From Eubacterium sp. (GTDB taxonomy: Bacteria; Bacillota; Clostridia; Lachnospirales; Lachnospiraceae): DNA of 64,000 bases. The stretch is from positions 1 through 64,000 of the forward strand of contig JAILRB010000001.1 in assembly GCA_024698585.1 (NCBI GenBank), written 5' to 3'. The translations under genes and the position numbers were made by a program. Position 1 is the stretch's first letter, and each line of letters starts with the position of its first letter. Under the pieces are notes generated by a model. It ran no database searches and was not told the origin of the DNA. It was given only the letters and a program-made list of their open reading frames with translations. Shown in pieces: positions 1 through 8,787 of the stretch.

Positions 1-242
1 GGAGCTCTGATAGAACCCTGTCTAGCATGTCCTGTTCCTTTCTGTCTCCAAGGCTTTCTTCCGCCTCCGCTTACTTCGGAACGGGTTCTGGCCTTCTGTG
101 TTCCCTGGCGTTTATTAGCAAGCTGTGCAACTACTGCCTTATGAACGAGGTGCTCATTGATCTCTACACCGAACACAGCGTCATTAAGCTCGATTTTGCC
201 AACTTCTTTTCCTTCCATATTATATACAGATACATTAGCCAT
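1..242 (-). CDS. rplD: 50S ribosomal protein L4, N-terminal part (runs off the window)
   Basis: About 80 N-terminal residues of L4 are visible, beginning [15 protein letters not shown] and including the conserved basic stretch [21 protein letters not shown]4 is an early-assembly 23S rRNA-binding protein whose extension lines the peptide exit tunnel. I chose the ATG at 242 because an AGGAGG lies 8 nt upstream; the in-frame ATG at 251 would overlap that site. It is the third gene of the S10 operon after rpsJ and rplC, 27 nt downstream of rplC. The rest of the gene lies to the left of base 1. Confidence 0.97.
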   Translation of the reverse strand, partial: MANVSVYNMEGKEVGKIELNDAVFGVEINEHLVHKAVVAQLANKRQGTQKARTRSEVSGGGRKPWRQKGTGHARQGSIRA

Positions 243-269
243 CTGTGTCATCCTCCTTTCCTACGTCAA

Positions 270-896
270 TTATTTCTTCTTAACTGTCTCTTTTACCGTA
301 ATAAGTGCTTTCTTCGGTCCCGGTACGGCACCCTTAACTAAAAGCAGGTTGTTTTCTATATCAACTCTTACTACTTCCAGGTTCTGAACAGTAACTTTCT
401 TGCTTCCCATGTGTCCCGGCATCTTCTTTCCTTTGAATACCTTACTTGGGCTTGAACAAGCACCGTTGGATCCTGCATGACGATGGAACTTAGAACCATG
501 AGCCATAGGTCCTCTGGACTGTCCGTGTCTCTTGATCGCGCCCTGGAATCCTTTTCCCTTAGCGATTGCAGTAGTGTCTACCTTATCTCCTGCTTCGAAT
601 ACATCTACTGTGATTTCATCGGCAACATTGTATTCTCCGTCTAACTTGAATTCCTTTAAGAATCTCTTGCAAGGAACTCCTGCCTTAGCAAACACACCCT
701 TTCTTGGCTTGTTTACTAACTTTTCTCTAATATCCTGGAATCCAACCTGAACAGCTGCATATCCATCGTTCTCAACAGTCTTAACCTGTGTTACTACACA
801 AGGACCTGCCTGAAGAACTGTAACTGGTACTAATTCACCAGCTTCGTTGAAAATCTGAGTCATTCCAACTTTTGTAGCCATGATAGCTTTCTTCAT
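270..896 (-). CDS. rplC: 50S ribosomal protein L3
   Basis: The 208-residue protein has the usual L3 length and signature blocks: the N-terminal [14 protein letters not shown], the central [10 protein letters not shown], and [14 protein letters not shown] followed by [14 protein letters not shown]3 binds 23S rRNA near the peptidyl transferase centre and helps start large-subunit assembly. It lies 62 nt downstream of rpsJ and 27 nt upstream of rplD in the conserved S10 order. An AGGAGG precedes the ATG. The family's more usual GHMGNEK block reads GHMGSKK here, a minor variation. Confidence 0.98.
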   Translation of the reverse strand: MKKAIMATKVGMTQIFNEAGELVPVTVLQAGPCVVTQVKTVENDGYAAVQVGFQDIREKLVNKPRKGVFAKAGVPCKRFLKEFKLDGEYNVADEITVDVFEAGDKVDTTAIAKGKGFQGAIKRHGQSRGPMAHGSKFHRHAGSNGACSSPSKVFKGKKMPGHMGSKKVTVQNLEVVRVDIENNLLLVKGAVPGPKKALITVKETVKKK

Positions 897-958
897 TTTA
901 ATTACCTCCTGTTAATCTACAGCGGAACGCTTTATCGCGTTCATTCTAAAAGAACAGA

Positions 959-1273
959 TTATTTGTTCTTCATTTTGATGTCGATATACACACCTGCTGG
1001 CATTTCTAATCTTGATAATGCATCTACAGCCTTCTGAGTTGGTGCGATGATATCGATGAGTCTCTTATGAGTTCTCTGTTCAAACTGCTCTCTAGAGTCT
1101 TTGTACTTATGTACAGCTCTAAGGATTGTTACAACTTCCTTCTTTGTTGGAAGTGGTACAGGACCGCTAACTTCTGCTCCTGAATTCTTTGCAGTTTCAA
1201 CAATCTTCTTAGCTGACTGATCTACCAATTTGTGATCGTAAGCTTTTAATGTAATTCTCATTACCTGTGCCAT
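959..1273 (-). CDS. rpsJ: 30S ribosomal protein S10
   Basis: The 104-residue protein carries typical S10 blocks: [34 protein letters not shown] and [16 protein letters not shown]10 is a small-subunit head protein that also acts as NusE in antitermination complexes (family knowledge). It is the first gene of the S10 operon. The start has an AGGAGG 11 nt upstream, followed by a run of seven Ts. A good promoter lies 236 nt upstream, leaving a long folded leader. Confidence 0.98.
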   Translation of the reverse strand: MAQVMRITLKAYDHKLVDQSAKKIVETAKNSGAEVSGPVPLPTKKEVVTILRAVHKYKDSREQFEQRTHKRLIDIIAPTQKAVDALSRLEMPAGVYIDIKMKNK

Positions 1274-1306
1274 AAAAAAAGCCGCCTCCTTTTCGTACTA
1301 TTTAGC

Positions 1307-1416
1307 ACGACAAGTGGTGACCGTACAACTTTTCCGTGTGTGTCATAATTCAAAACAACCTTCACACGGCGTTTCCACTCCTTTGGTGGACTATTTAGTG
1401 TACAGTGACTTGTCGC
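1307..1416 (-). promoter_or_regulatory. Folded 5' leader of the S10 operon
   Basis: The rpsJ transcript should carry a leader of about 230 nt. Within it, 1408-1416 (GCGACAAGT in the RNA sense) pairs with 1307-1315 to close a multibranch structure. Two hairpins sit inside: TCCAC/GTGGA at 1374-1390 and CCGTGTG/CACACGG at 1334-1369. The nine-base box CTAAATAGT (RNA sense) occurs twice, at 1390-1398 and 1297-1305. Ribosomal-protein operons are often controlled by leader folds that bind one of their own products; L4 does this in E. coli. Applying that idea here is inference. Confidence 0.6.
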
Positions 1417-1508
1417 CAGTTTCCTAACTTGACATTCGCTCCACGGAAAACCTGCAATTCAATGCAGCAACCTCACGCTTCAACGCTATCAATGTCACAG
1501 CACGAATC

Positions 1509-1537
1509 AGTATACACCATAATTTTCTAAAATGCAA
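1509..1537 (-). promoter_or_regulatory. Sigma-A-type promoter of the S10 operon
   Basis: On the minus strand there is TTGCAT at 1537-1532 and TATACT at 1514-1509, with an exact 17-bp spacer. Transcription should start near 1502, about 230 nt before rpsJ. Confidence 0.85.
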
Positions 1538-1559
1538 GAGATTTTTTCATTTTTTCCAG

Positions 1560-1726
1560 TTCAGCCACCAAGCGGAACAAAAACATGAAAATTCTGCTCG
1601 CAGAAATTTTCGTGTTTTTGAGACGATTGATGCGCGGAGCGCCCCATGAATGAGTAAAACCCAGCTGCATCGCAGCTGGCAAGCGACGCCAGTCGCTGTT
1701 TTACGAATTTATGGGTAGTGGCTGAA
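1560..1726. repeat. Nested inverted-repeat element bounded by TTCAGCCAC/GTGGCTGAA
   Basis: The outer 9-bp inverted repeats are TTCAGCCAC (1560-1568) and GTGGCTGAA (1718-1726). Inside are a long hairpin at 1579-1619 (AAAAACATGAAAATT arm and mate), a small GCGC-GGA-GCGC hairpin near 1632-1642, and a three-way structure at 1643-1715. In the last, CCCAT pairs with ATGGG, GTAAAAC (1654-1660) with GTTTTAC (1698-1704), and two hairpins fill the fork: CCAGCTGC/GCAGCTGG at 1661-1679 and AGCGAC/GTCGCT at 1682-1697. No ORF is present. It resembles a small non-autonomous repeat element or a structured RNA. No transposase or target duplication was seen. Confidence 0.75.
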
Positions 1727-1985
1727 CGTTGGTTAGTCAGTCGATTGGCTGAACGTTAGTTAGCCAGTCGAGTGGCTGAACGTTAGTTAGCCAGTCGACT
1801 GGCTGAACGTTGGTTAGCCAGTCGAGTGGCTGAACGTTAGTTAGCCAGTCGAGTGGCTGAACGTTGGTTAGCCAGTCGAGTGGCTGAACGTTAGTTAGTC
1901 AGTCGAGTGGCTGAACGTTGGTTAGTCAGTCGAGTGGCTGAACGTTAGTTAGCCAGTCAAGTGGCTGAACGTTGGTCAGCTGCTC
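1719..1985. repeat. 27-bp tandem repeat array, 10 copies
   Basis: The core TGGCTGAACGTT recurs at 1719, 1746, 1773 and onward every 27 bp to 1962. Copies differ at a few fixed positions (GTTAGTTAG or GTTGGTTAG; AGCCAG or AGTCAG). Each unit is an imperfect palindrome with an AGCCAGTCGA arm; the copy around 1796 is perfect for 10 bp. Stops occur in all plus frames, and the only long minus frame is broken by TGA in diverged copies, so it is not coding. The first copy overlaps the right inverted repeat of the neighbouring element. Confidence 0.95.
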
Positions 1986-1986
1986 G

Positions 1987-2502
1987 CTAGTATCCTAATT
2001 TCTTAACAAACTCCTCAATAGATTCTCTTTCTTCTTCCCTTCCTTCTATGAACAGGCAAGTATCCTCTACATACGCCAAATAGTAATACTGCTCATTCAC
2101 ATGCTCATACAATTCACACCAAGCATAGTTCAGTGCCTTCCCATAACCTCCTTCTGAAACACTACCTGTCTGCAGTCCTTCAACAATATACTCATAAGAG
2201 GCTTTCGCACTCTCCTTACTATCCACTTGCAAAAATCGAACCGTCATTTTCCCTTCGGATTCGTCTGCTCTGGTTGCTTCTACAACATAATCATAGTCTG
2301 CATAATCCTCTATGGCGTCATTGACTTCAAATCCCTCTTCTTTTGCAACTTCAATGAATCGTTCCGTATTAACCGAATCCTTTTTAAACACAATATAGTC
2401 CCCGATGTAAGACCACATCCACGCTACAAATGCAATCGCAGCAACCAGCGACCCTATCCCTATCACTAATACAACAATGATGTTTCTTTTCTTTTTGTCC
2501 AT
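1987..2502 (-). CDS. Membrane-anchored hypothetical protein
   Basis: The protein has 171 residues: a short basic start (MDKKKRN), one hydrophobic segment (about residues 8-35), then an acidic extracellular domain rich in Glu, Tyr and Asp. Topology suggests a single-pass protein with its C-terminal domain outside. I do not recognise the family. It stands alone on the minus strand; its stop abuts the 27-bp tandem array, and the divergent methyltransferase gene starts 122 nt away. The long, clean ORF with normal codon use supports a real gene. Confidence 0.75.
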   Translation of the reverse strand: MDKKKRNIIVVLVIGIGSLVAAIAFVAWMWSYIGDYIVFKKDSVNTERFIEVAKEEGFEVNDAIEDYADYDYVVEATRADESEGKMTVRFLQVDSKESAKASYEYIVEGLQTGSVSEGGYGKALNYAWCELYEHVNEQYYYLAYVEDTCLFIEGREEERESIEEFVKKLGY

Positions 2503-2624
2503 TTCCTTACCTTCCCTCTTCTTTTGTTCCTCTTTTCACAATTGACTTTTCTAACTATAACATTTATCATCTTAAAAGAAAACAATAAACATATAATAAT
2601 AGAAGAAACACATAGGAGGAAGTT

Positions 2625-3485
2625 ATGTGGATTGCTGAAAACTGGAAGGACTATGAAGTCCTTGATACATCATCCGGAGAGAAATTAGAACGTTGGGGAG
2701 ATTATTTCCTTGTTCGTCCGGATCCACAGGTTATCTGGAACACAAAAAAACAGAATAAAAAATGGCATCGCCCAAACGGCCATTATCATAGAAGTAACAA
2801 AGGTGGCGGTCAATGGGAATTCTTTGACCTTCCCGAACAATGGACAATTAATTATAAGAACTTAACGTTTAATCTGAAGCCATTTAGCTTTAAACATACC
2901 GGATTATTTCCGGAGCAGGCTACTAACTGGGATTGGTTTTCCGATAAGATTCGGAAGGCTAACCGCCCAATTAAGGTATTGAACCTGTTCGCTTATACCG
3001 GTGGTGCCACTCTCGCAGCATTGGAAGCCGGTGCTCACGTCACTCACGTGGATGCTTCTAAAGGAATGGTTGCCTGGGCGAAAGAAAATGCAGCATCTTC
3101 CGGTTTGGCAGACAGACCGGTTCGTTGGTTAGTTGATGATTGTGTAAAATTCGTGGAAAGAGAAATCCGCCGCGGAAATCACTATGATGGCATTATCATG
3201 GATCCTCCTTCTTACGGAAGAGGTCCCAAGGGGGAAACTTGGAAGATTGAAGAAAGCATTTTCCCATTTGTCGAATTATGTACAAAGATTTTGAGTGATA
3301 ATCCGCTCTTCTTCTTAATTAATTCATACACAACCGGATTACAGCCGGCAGTGCTAAACTATATGATCAATACTGCCATTGTTCCAAAATTCGGCGGAAA
3401 GGTTGAGGCTGAAGAAATCGGACTTCCTGTTTCATCCAATGGTTTAGTTTTACCATGTGGTGCTTCCGGAAGATGGAGTAAATAA
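2625..3485 (+). CDS. Class I SAM-dependent methyltransferase (RlmI/RlmK-like)
   Basis: The 286 residues show a Rossmann methyltransferase core. Motif I is NLFAYTGGAT at residues 120-129, the acidic SAM-ribose contact is HVDASKG around 141-147, and the motif IV loop is MDPPSYGRG at 192-200. This pattern matches the RlmI/RlmK-like group that methylates 23S rRNA bases, using SAM in the cytoplasm. The exact target base cannot be told from sequence. AGGAGG lies 5 nt before the ATG. The following membrane-protein gene is 32 nt downstream on the same strand. Confidence 0.85.
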   Translation: MWIAENWKDYEVLDTSSGEKLERWGDYFLVRPDPQVIWNTKKQNKKWHRPNGHYHRSNKGGGQWEFFDLPEQWTINYKNLTFNLKPFSFKHTGLFPEQATNWDWFSDKIRKANRPIKVLNLFAYTGGATLAALEAGAHVTHVDASKGMVAWAKENAASSGLADRPVRWLVDDCVKFVEREIRRGNHYDGIIMDPPSYGRGPKGETWKIEESIFPFVELCTKILSDNPLFFLINSYTTGLQPAVLNYMINTAIVPKFGGKVEAEEIGLPVSSNGLVLPCGASGRWSK

Positions 3486-3517
3486 TTACAGGCAATCATT
3501 TCAAAGGAGAACGGAAA

Positions 3518-4342
3518 ATGAGTATGAAAACAACAACAAAAAGAAATAAGTACAAAAAACTTATGCAGGAAATCGATGACTATCTAGAGAGCAACCCTCC
3601 CATCGACGATGTCAATGCACAGAATTATCAAAAAACTTTAAGAAAGATTTACAAACGCTATCACTTTATTCAATTAGCCAGCACGGTATTAGGCTTCATT
3701 TTAATTGCTACAATTATAACCACATTACTTGAAATTCCATTGTTTCCTGTTTTTAGCACTTTTCTCGAAATTTTTTTCACCTACGCACCTTCGTATAGAC
3801 CGTTGGTTGTGTTTCTCATTTTGATAGTACTTTTTTTCCTAGCGGTTTCGTCCTGGATTTATCACAAGAAAACTGCCGAAACAAACAAGCGACTCATACA
3901 AATAAACAAACTATGCATACATAAAAAAATTCCATTTGAGCAAATGTATCATCTCAATAAAATGAAATTATTGGATGAAGTTCTTGCTGATGATACAGCA
4001 GACCGTGCCACGTTAGTTGATTACTTAGAGAAATCCTTCAATTATTATAAGACTTTTCCCAACTGGAAAATGATTGTTGGCGAAAGTGCTTTTCTAATTA
4101 TATTTCTCCTTATATGTTTTTATTTGTGGAATATAGCCTATACCGCAACACAATATGATAGTTCTGGAGAAGGTTTCAATAATATGGCTGTGTTACCTCT
4201 TATGGTATTTCTCATAGTCGTCGGCCCACCTTTTGTGGCATCTTTACTTCTATGTATTCGCAAAATAACAGAAGGTCAGCAAATGCAAGAAGAAGTAAAG
4301 GAAAAAATCTTCTTACTAGAAGAGAAAATTAACCAAAAATAA
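3518..4342 (+). CDS. Four-pass membrane protein of unknown function
   Basis: The 274 residues contain four clear hydrophobic segments, at about 52-80, 92-113, 186-209 and 223-247. A charged loop between the second and third pairs (about residues 115-180) is probably cytoplasmic. There is a charged N-terminal tail and a coiled-coil-like C-terminus. No catalytic motif was recognised. AGGAG lies 8 nt before the start. It is probably cotranscribed with the upstream methyltransferase and is followed by a bidirectional terminator. Confidence 0.75.
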   Translation: MSMKTTTKRNKYKKLMQEIDDYLESNPPIDDVNAQNYQKTLRKIYKRYHFIQLASTVLGFILIATIITTLLEIPLFPVFSTFLEIFFTYAPSYRPLVVFLILIVLFFLAVSSWIYHKKTAETNKRLIQINKLCIHKKIPFEQMYHLNKMKLLDEVLADDTADRATLVDYLEKSFNYYKTFPNWKMIVGESAFLIIFLLICFYLWNIAYTATQYDSSGEGFNNMAVLPLMVFLIVVGPPFVASLLLCIRKITEGQQMQEEVKEKIFLLEEKINQK

Positions 4343-4344
4343 TT

Positions 4345-4377
4345 AAGAGCTGAAATCAAACATGGCTTTCAGCTCTT
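4345..4377. terminator. Bidirectional intrinsic terminator
   Basis: AAGAGCTGAAA (4345-4355) pairs perfectly with TTTCAGCTCTT (4367-4377) across an 11-nt loop. It sits between two convergent genes and can end both transcripts. Confidence 0.85.
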
Positions 4378-4385
4378 TCATTCTT

Positions 4386-5024
4386 TTATACTACAATTTC
4401 TTCGATTCTAAATTCCGTATCTCTTTGGTCAGCACAAACTGCCACCACATATCTGGTATCCATTTTAAATTGAACCACACGCAATTCGTCGTGATCAACA
4501 ATCTTCGGCACTTCCTCTGACAAGTCCACTTCAAAGGAATTCAATGGTTTTCGCAATCCAATTCCCTGATTCTTCAGGTATGCCTCTTTAATCGTCCAGA
4601 TTTCACAGAAACGCTGCTGCTTTACCTGGTCATCTTCCAATTCATTGATGTATTCACATTCTCTCGGCAGGAAATTCTTTTCCGCAACGCGGTTTCTCAC
4701 TAACTTCATTCGCTGAACATCAATGCCGATATTCCAGTCGGAAACAGCCATCACTACAAAATTTCCGGAATGGGAAATATTGAAATGAATCTTGGAATTT
4801 ACGAAGAAGGGTTTCCCGAATTTATCCATCCGTAATTCTTCCTTCACGTGATATTGTTTTCTCACAAAATTCATTAACAAGCCTGCCCCTAAACTCCGCA
4901 GTCTGTCATCTGTGTTTTTTAGTTTTTTAATTTTTTTAATGCGGCTCTCGCTCACTTCCTTCAATTTTTCATTGAAAACATCTCTATTTCTTAAAACCGT
5001 GATATTAAAAAAATATACGTCCAT
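4386..5024 (-). CDS. 4'-phosphopantetheinyl transferase (Sfp superfamily)
   Basis: The 212-residue protein has the Sfp-type motifs FNISHSG (81-87), GIDVQ (100-104) and WTIKEAYLK (143-151), whose Asp and Glu bind magnesium. Such enzymes transfer phosphopantetheine from CoA to a serine of carrier proteins. The two-lobed length favours the Sfp type over the AcpS type of about 120 residues. It is the last gene of a minus-strand operon, 10 nt after trkH. The link with potassium uptake is unexplained, and no carrier-protein or synthase gene lies in the window. Confidence 0.9.
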   Translation of the reverse strand: MDVYFFNITVLRNRDVFNEKLKEVSESRIKKIKKLKNTDDRLRSLGAGLLMNFVRKQYHVKEELRMDKFGKPFFVNSKIHFNISHSGNFVVMAVSDWNIGIDVQRMKLVRNRVAEKNFLPRECEYINELEDDQVKQQRFCEIWTIKEAYLKNQGIGLRKPLNSFEVDLSEEVPKIVDHDELRVVQFKMDTRYVVAVCADQRDTEFRIEEIVV

Positions 5025-5034
5025 CTTTATCCTC

Positions 5035-6495
5035 TTACTTTGTTTTTTTGATCATTTTTTTAATCGGTGCAGTCCATAATCCCGGCGACAAGATTACAAG
5101 CATCGGGAATATTTCTAATCTACCAATCAACATATCCGCCATCAGAACGACCTTAGAAAGAACACTACAATCTGCAAAGGTAGAATAAACACCATTCAGA
5201 CCTGGTCCAATATTGTTAAAGGTAGCCATAACTGCTGTAACAGCCGTGGTAAAATCACTTTCATGAACGCTTACCAGTAATACAGATACAATTACAATAA
5301 ATGCATACGCCCCTAAATATACCAACGTTCTTCGAACCACATCCGTAGTCAGCTGCTTTCCTTCCGCTCTGACTCTCTGTACACTACGCGGATGAGTAAT
5401 CATTTTCACTTCATTTCTTACTGTCTTTGCAATGATAACGATACGGGACACTTTAAATCCACCACCGGTACTTCCGGCACAGGCTCCCATAAACATTAAC
5501 AATACTAAAAGCATTCTGCAGAATCCCGGCCACACGTTAAAATCAACGGTGGAATATCCGGTCGTACTTGTAACAGTAAGTACCTGAAACAGCGCATGAC
5601 GAAAACTTTCCAGCAGGGAATCAAACCGTCCATGAATATACCAGGTAATCATGACTGCCGATGACATTACGATAATAACATACCATCTTAACTCTTCACT
5701 AAGCAATGCCTCTTTTGGCTTTTTGATTAAAATCAGATAATATAACGAAAAATTCACGGAGCAGATAAACATGAACAAAATAATAATCCACTGACTTGCT
5801 GCTCCATAAGAAGCAATACTGCTATTCAGCACACCAAATCCTCCGGTACCCACTGTACCAAACGATAAGGTCATTGCCTCAAACCAACTCATTCCGGAAA
5901 TCAATAAAAGAATAATTTCCGCAACAGTAAACACCATATAGATTCCATAAAGAATCTTTGCTGTCTGGCGAAGTTTTGGAACCAACTTACTCACGGATGG
6001 CCCCGGGCTCTCTGCTTTCATTATGTGCATACTGGAACTTCCTGAAAGGGGAAGAATCGCCATGATAAATACCAAAACACCCATACCACCGATCCAATGG
6101 GTAAAGGATCTCCAGAACAATGTACCATGGGACAACACTTCAACATCCCTTAAGATTGTTGACCCCGTGGTCGTAAACCCGGATATGGTTTCAAACACCG
6201 CATCCAGATAACAAGGAATTTCTCCTGTAACATAAAAGGGAATCGCTCCCACAAAACTCAATACAATCCAACTGAGAGAAACGGATACAAACCCTTCCTT
6301 GGAATAAAATATATCCCTTTTGGGTTTAAATCTTCTACCAATTAATCCGATTGCAATACATACGATTGCAATGATTAAATAAGTCACTCCCTGTTTTTCC
6401 CCATAAACTCCTGCAACAATTGCCGGAAGAAGCATAAAGATTCCTTCAAATTCCAGCACACTAACAAGAATATAAAAAATCATAGGATAATTCAT
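5035..6495 (-). CDS. trkH: TrkH-family potassium uptake channel subunit
   Basis: The 486-residue membrane protein has the four pore-loop signatures of the TrkH/KtrB fold: SGFTTTGST (105-113), GTVGTGGFG (213-221), TSTTGYST (309-316) and NNIGPGLN (427-434). These glycines form the potassium filter. It is a pore in the cytoplasmic membrane that needs a cytoplasmic TrkA ring for gating. AGGAGG precedes the ATG by 5 nt. It lies 9 nt downstream of trkA, its partner. Confidence 0.95.
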   Translation of the reverse strand: MNYPMIFYILVSVLEFEGIFMLLPAIVAGVYGEKQGVTYLIIAIVCIAIGLIGRRFKPKRDIFYSKEGFVSVSLSWIVLSFVGAIPFYVTGEIPCYLDAVFETISGFTTTGSTILRDVEVLSHGTLFWRSFTHWIGGMGVLVFIMAILPLSGSSSMHIMKAESPGPSVSKLVPKLRQTAKILYGIYMVFTVAEIILLLISGMSWFEAMTLSFGTVGTGGFGVLNSSIASYGAASQWIIILFMFICSVNFSLYYLILIKKPKEALLSEELRWYVIIVMSSAVMITWYIHGRFDSLLESFRHALFQVLTVTSTTGYSTVDFNVWPGFCRMLLVLLMFMGACAGSTGGGFKVSRIVIIAKTVRNEVKMITHPRSVQRVRAEGKQLTTDVVRRTLVYLGAYAFIVIVSVLLVSVHESDFTTAVTAVMATFNNIGPGLNGVYSTFADCSVLSKVVLMADMLIGRLEIFPMLVILSPGLWTAPIKKMIKKTK

Positions 6496-6504
6496 GGTTT
6501 CCTC

Positions 6505-7863
6505 CTAGCGTAGCGCATCCTCAATATTTTTCATACCTTTACTGTCTGTAAATAATATAATCGTGTCTCCCTCTTTAATCACGCTATTACCATTCGCAAT
6601 GCTCGTGGAGCCCTTATGATTAATACATCCAATAATTACACCGGATTTCCATGGAATATCCTTCAGCGGTTTCCCAATCACGGAAGAACCTTTTCGAATC
6701 ACCATTTCCAGTGCTTCCACACGGTTATCGTTCAACCGATACAAAGTCTCGATGCTACTACTTCCCATCGTATTTCGTTTCCCTCTGACATATTTCAGAA
6801 TATGTTCTGCTGCAGAATTTTTCGGATAGATTACACTTCCGATATCCAAATCATCAATAATCTCATTATAAGAAACACGATGAACTTTTGAAATCACCTT
6901 AGCCTTACACAATGTCTTCACACACATGGCAAGCATGATATTTTCTTCATCAATATTGGAATTTGTCACAAACGCTTCTACATCTTCAATGCCTTCCTCA
7001 ATCAGCAACTCTTTATCCGTGGCATCCCCATGAATAATCATAGCTTTCGGAAGCATTTCAATTAACATTTCACATCGTCTGATATCCCGCTCAATAATTT
7101 TCACCTTGACGCCCATTTCAATCAGATTCTTTGCCAAGTAGATGGTGGTTCTTCCTCCACCAACAATCATAACGCTTTTTGCTGACGTAGTCGGAATCTT
7201 GACTTTCCGGAAAAATCCAACAATTTCATGATTTGTGGCAAGCAAAGTGACGATATCTTTTTCCTTTAAGAAAAAGTCCCCATCCGGTACAATTACCTCG
7301 TCATCTCTTTCCACAATAGGAATCAGAATCTTCCCTAAAAACATTCCTGCTAATTCCTTTAGGGACTTATTGCAGATTGCACTGTCTTTCTCCACACGGA
7401 ACCCAACAGATTCCACTTTACTTTTCGGGAAAGAATCTATATGTAATGCGGAAGGGAATTTCAACAGATTAATCATTTCCCTGGCAGCAGTCAGCTGTGG
7501 ATTGATAATCATAGATAATCCCAGATCTTCCTTAAAGAATTGTATTTCCTTGTTATAAATCGGATTACTTACTCTGGCAATGATATGTCTTGCTCCCGCA
7601 CGCTTTGCAATCAAACAGCACAGAAGATTTACTTCGTCAGAACGGGTTACCGCAATTAACAGGTCTGCCTGTGCCACACCTGCCTCAATCTGCGTTCCGA
7701 TACTGGTAGCATTTCCCACGATTCCCAGCACATCACTGGCAGCAATAACTTCCTCGATTTTTTCCGGATTCGAATCAATGACAGTGATGTCATGTCCTTC
7801 AATAATAAGCTGCTCGGTTAATGTCCGTCCGATGTTTCCATATCCAACAATGATTATTTGCAT
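6505..7863 (-). CDS. trkA: TrkA potassium transport regulatory subunit, two RCK modules
   Basis: There are two Rossmann NAD-binding domains, each followed by a C-terminal ligand-binding (TrkA_C) domain: GYGNIG at residues 7-12 and GGGRTT at about 235-240. The roughly 452-residue length matches double-RCK TrkA rather than single-RCK KtrA. It gates TrkH from the cytoplasmic side in response to nucleotides. I chose the ATG at 7863 because AGGAGG is 5 nt upstream; a start at 7881 would have no such site. A TATAAT at 7907-7902 is a likely -10 box. First gene of trkA-trkH-phosphopantetheinyl transferase. Confidence 0.94.
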   Translation of the reverse strand: MQIIIVGYGNIGRTLTEQLIIEGHDITVIDSNPEKIEEVIAASDVLGIVGNATSIGTQIEAGVAQADLLIAVTRSDEVNLLCCLIAKRAGARHIIARVSNPIYNKEIQFFKEDLGLSMIINPQLTAAREMINLLKFPSALHIDSFPKSKVESVGFRVEKDSAICNKSLKELAGMFLGKILIPIVERDDEVIVPDGDFFLKEKDIVTLLATNHEIVGFFRKVKIPTTSAKSVMIVGGGRTTIYLAKNLIEMGVKVKIIERDIRRCEMLIEMLPKAMIIHGDATDKELLIEEGIEDVEAFVTNSNIDEENIMLAMCVKTLCKAKVISKVHRVSYNEIIDDLDIGSVIYPKNSAAEHILKYVRGKRNTMGSSSIETLYRLNDNRVEALEMVIRKGSSVIGKPLKDIPWKSGVIIGCINHKGSTSIANGNSVIKEGDTIILFTDSKGMKNIEDALR

Positions 7864-7956
7864 AATCCCCTCCTGTATCAAACAATTCGCTTAACTTTCT
7901 AATTATATCACTCTTTATATTGAATTAAAATATATAAATTACAAATTCAATGATTT

Positions 7957-8748
7957 CTACAAACTGCCACGGACTTTCCGAAGTCCATCTTCTTCTCTAC
8001 ACAATACATCCACTACATATCCCACAATTCGGTCTTCCAGTCCTACCGGAATTCGAAAATAGCTATCACTGACATCTGCATAACATTCTGTTCCATTGTC
8101 CATAACTTTTCGTACAATGTGGATTCGTTTCTCGTGAACCATTACATAATCCACATCTTTTTCATAATAACCTTTCTGCGCCAACAGAAGAATATCTCCT
8201 GGTGCATACATTGGCATATAGGTGTCACTTGGAAGAAGAATCGCCATAAATGCAGTCGGCGCGATTCCCTCCTGAAAGTCGGATAAATTTAATAACTCAA
8301 ACTGATTCGTAAAATAAATTCCTTCTCCATGTTTCACCTGCGGTTTTATGACATGAATAAATTTATTCGTCTTTTTTGTTTCAATCAACCGCTGATGGTA
8401 TTCCAACAACCAATGAATCATATAACGGGTTCGATCCGGAAAATTCCTTACAATGTTCAATCCTCTGCAAACACCATCAGACACAGTACCGGCACCAATC
8501 AATTCGTCTAGTCCCAGTCCAAAGGCTTTTGATAATTTGATTGCCGTGGACAATTTACAATCCTTAACATTTCCATAAAGAAAAGAGTTTAAGGTTGCAA
8601 AAGAAACATCTGACATTTCAGAAATATTCTTAATCGTCAGGTTATTATCTTTTGCAAACTGTTCCACATTGCTTCGAAAAGAAAACATGAAGTTTTCTTG
8701 ATTCGTCATAAAATTTGCTGTATTTCTTTTTAAGTTTTCTTTTTCCAT
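7957..8748 (-). CDS. XRE-family regulator with a C-terminal S24/LexA-like domain
   Basis: The N-terminal half has a helix-turn-helix (about residues 27-80, including LTIKNISEMSDVSFATLNSF). The C-terminal region (about 165-255) resembles the LexA/S24 fold with MPMYAPGDILLL, the position of the family's DSMxPxYxxGD. The usual catalytic serine looks replaced (SDTYMPMY), so it may not self-cleave. It diverges from the Spo0A-like gene over a 131-bp region with an inverted repeat, so it probably controls itself and perhaps that neighbour (inference). The ATG has a GGGGGA site 8 nt upstream. Confidence 0.8.
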   Translation of the reverse strand: MEKENLKRNTANFMTNQENFMFSFRSNVEQFAKDNNLTIKNISEMSDVSFATLNSFLYGNVKDCKLSTAIKLSKAFGLGLDELIGAGTVSDGVCRGLNIVRNFPDRTRYMIHWLLEYHQRLIETKKTNKFIHVIKPQVKHGEGIYFTNQFELLNLSDFQEGIAPTAFMAILLPSDTYMPMYAPGDILLLAQKGYYEKDVDYVMVHEKRIHIVRKVMDNGTECYADVSDSYFRIPVGLEDRIVGYVVDVLCREEDGLRKVRGSL

Positions 8749-8787
8749 AATGTTTATCCCCCTTCTCTTTTGATTTATTATATTAAC

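Noticed and set aside
1719-1985. The 27-bp repeats as a coding repeat (nine codons per unit)
   Set aside because: One minus frame is open within most units but TGA appears in the diverged copies, and all plus frames contain TAG or TGA.
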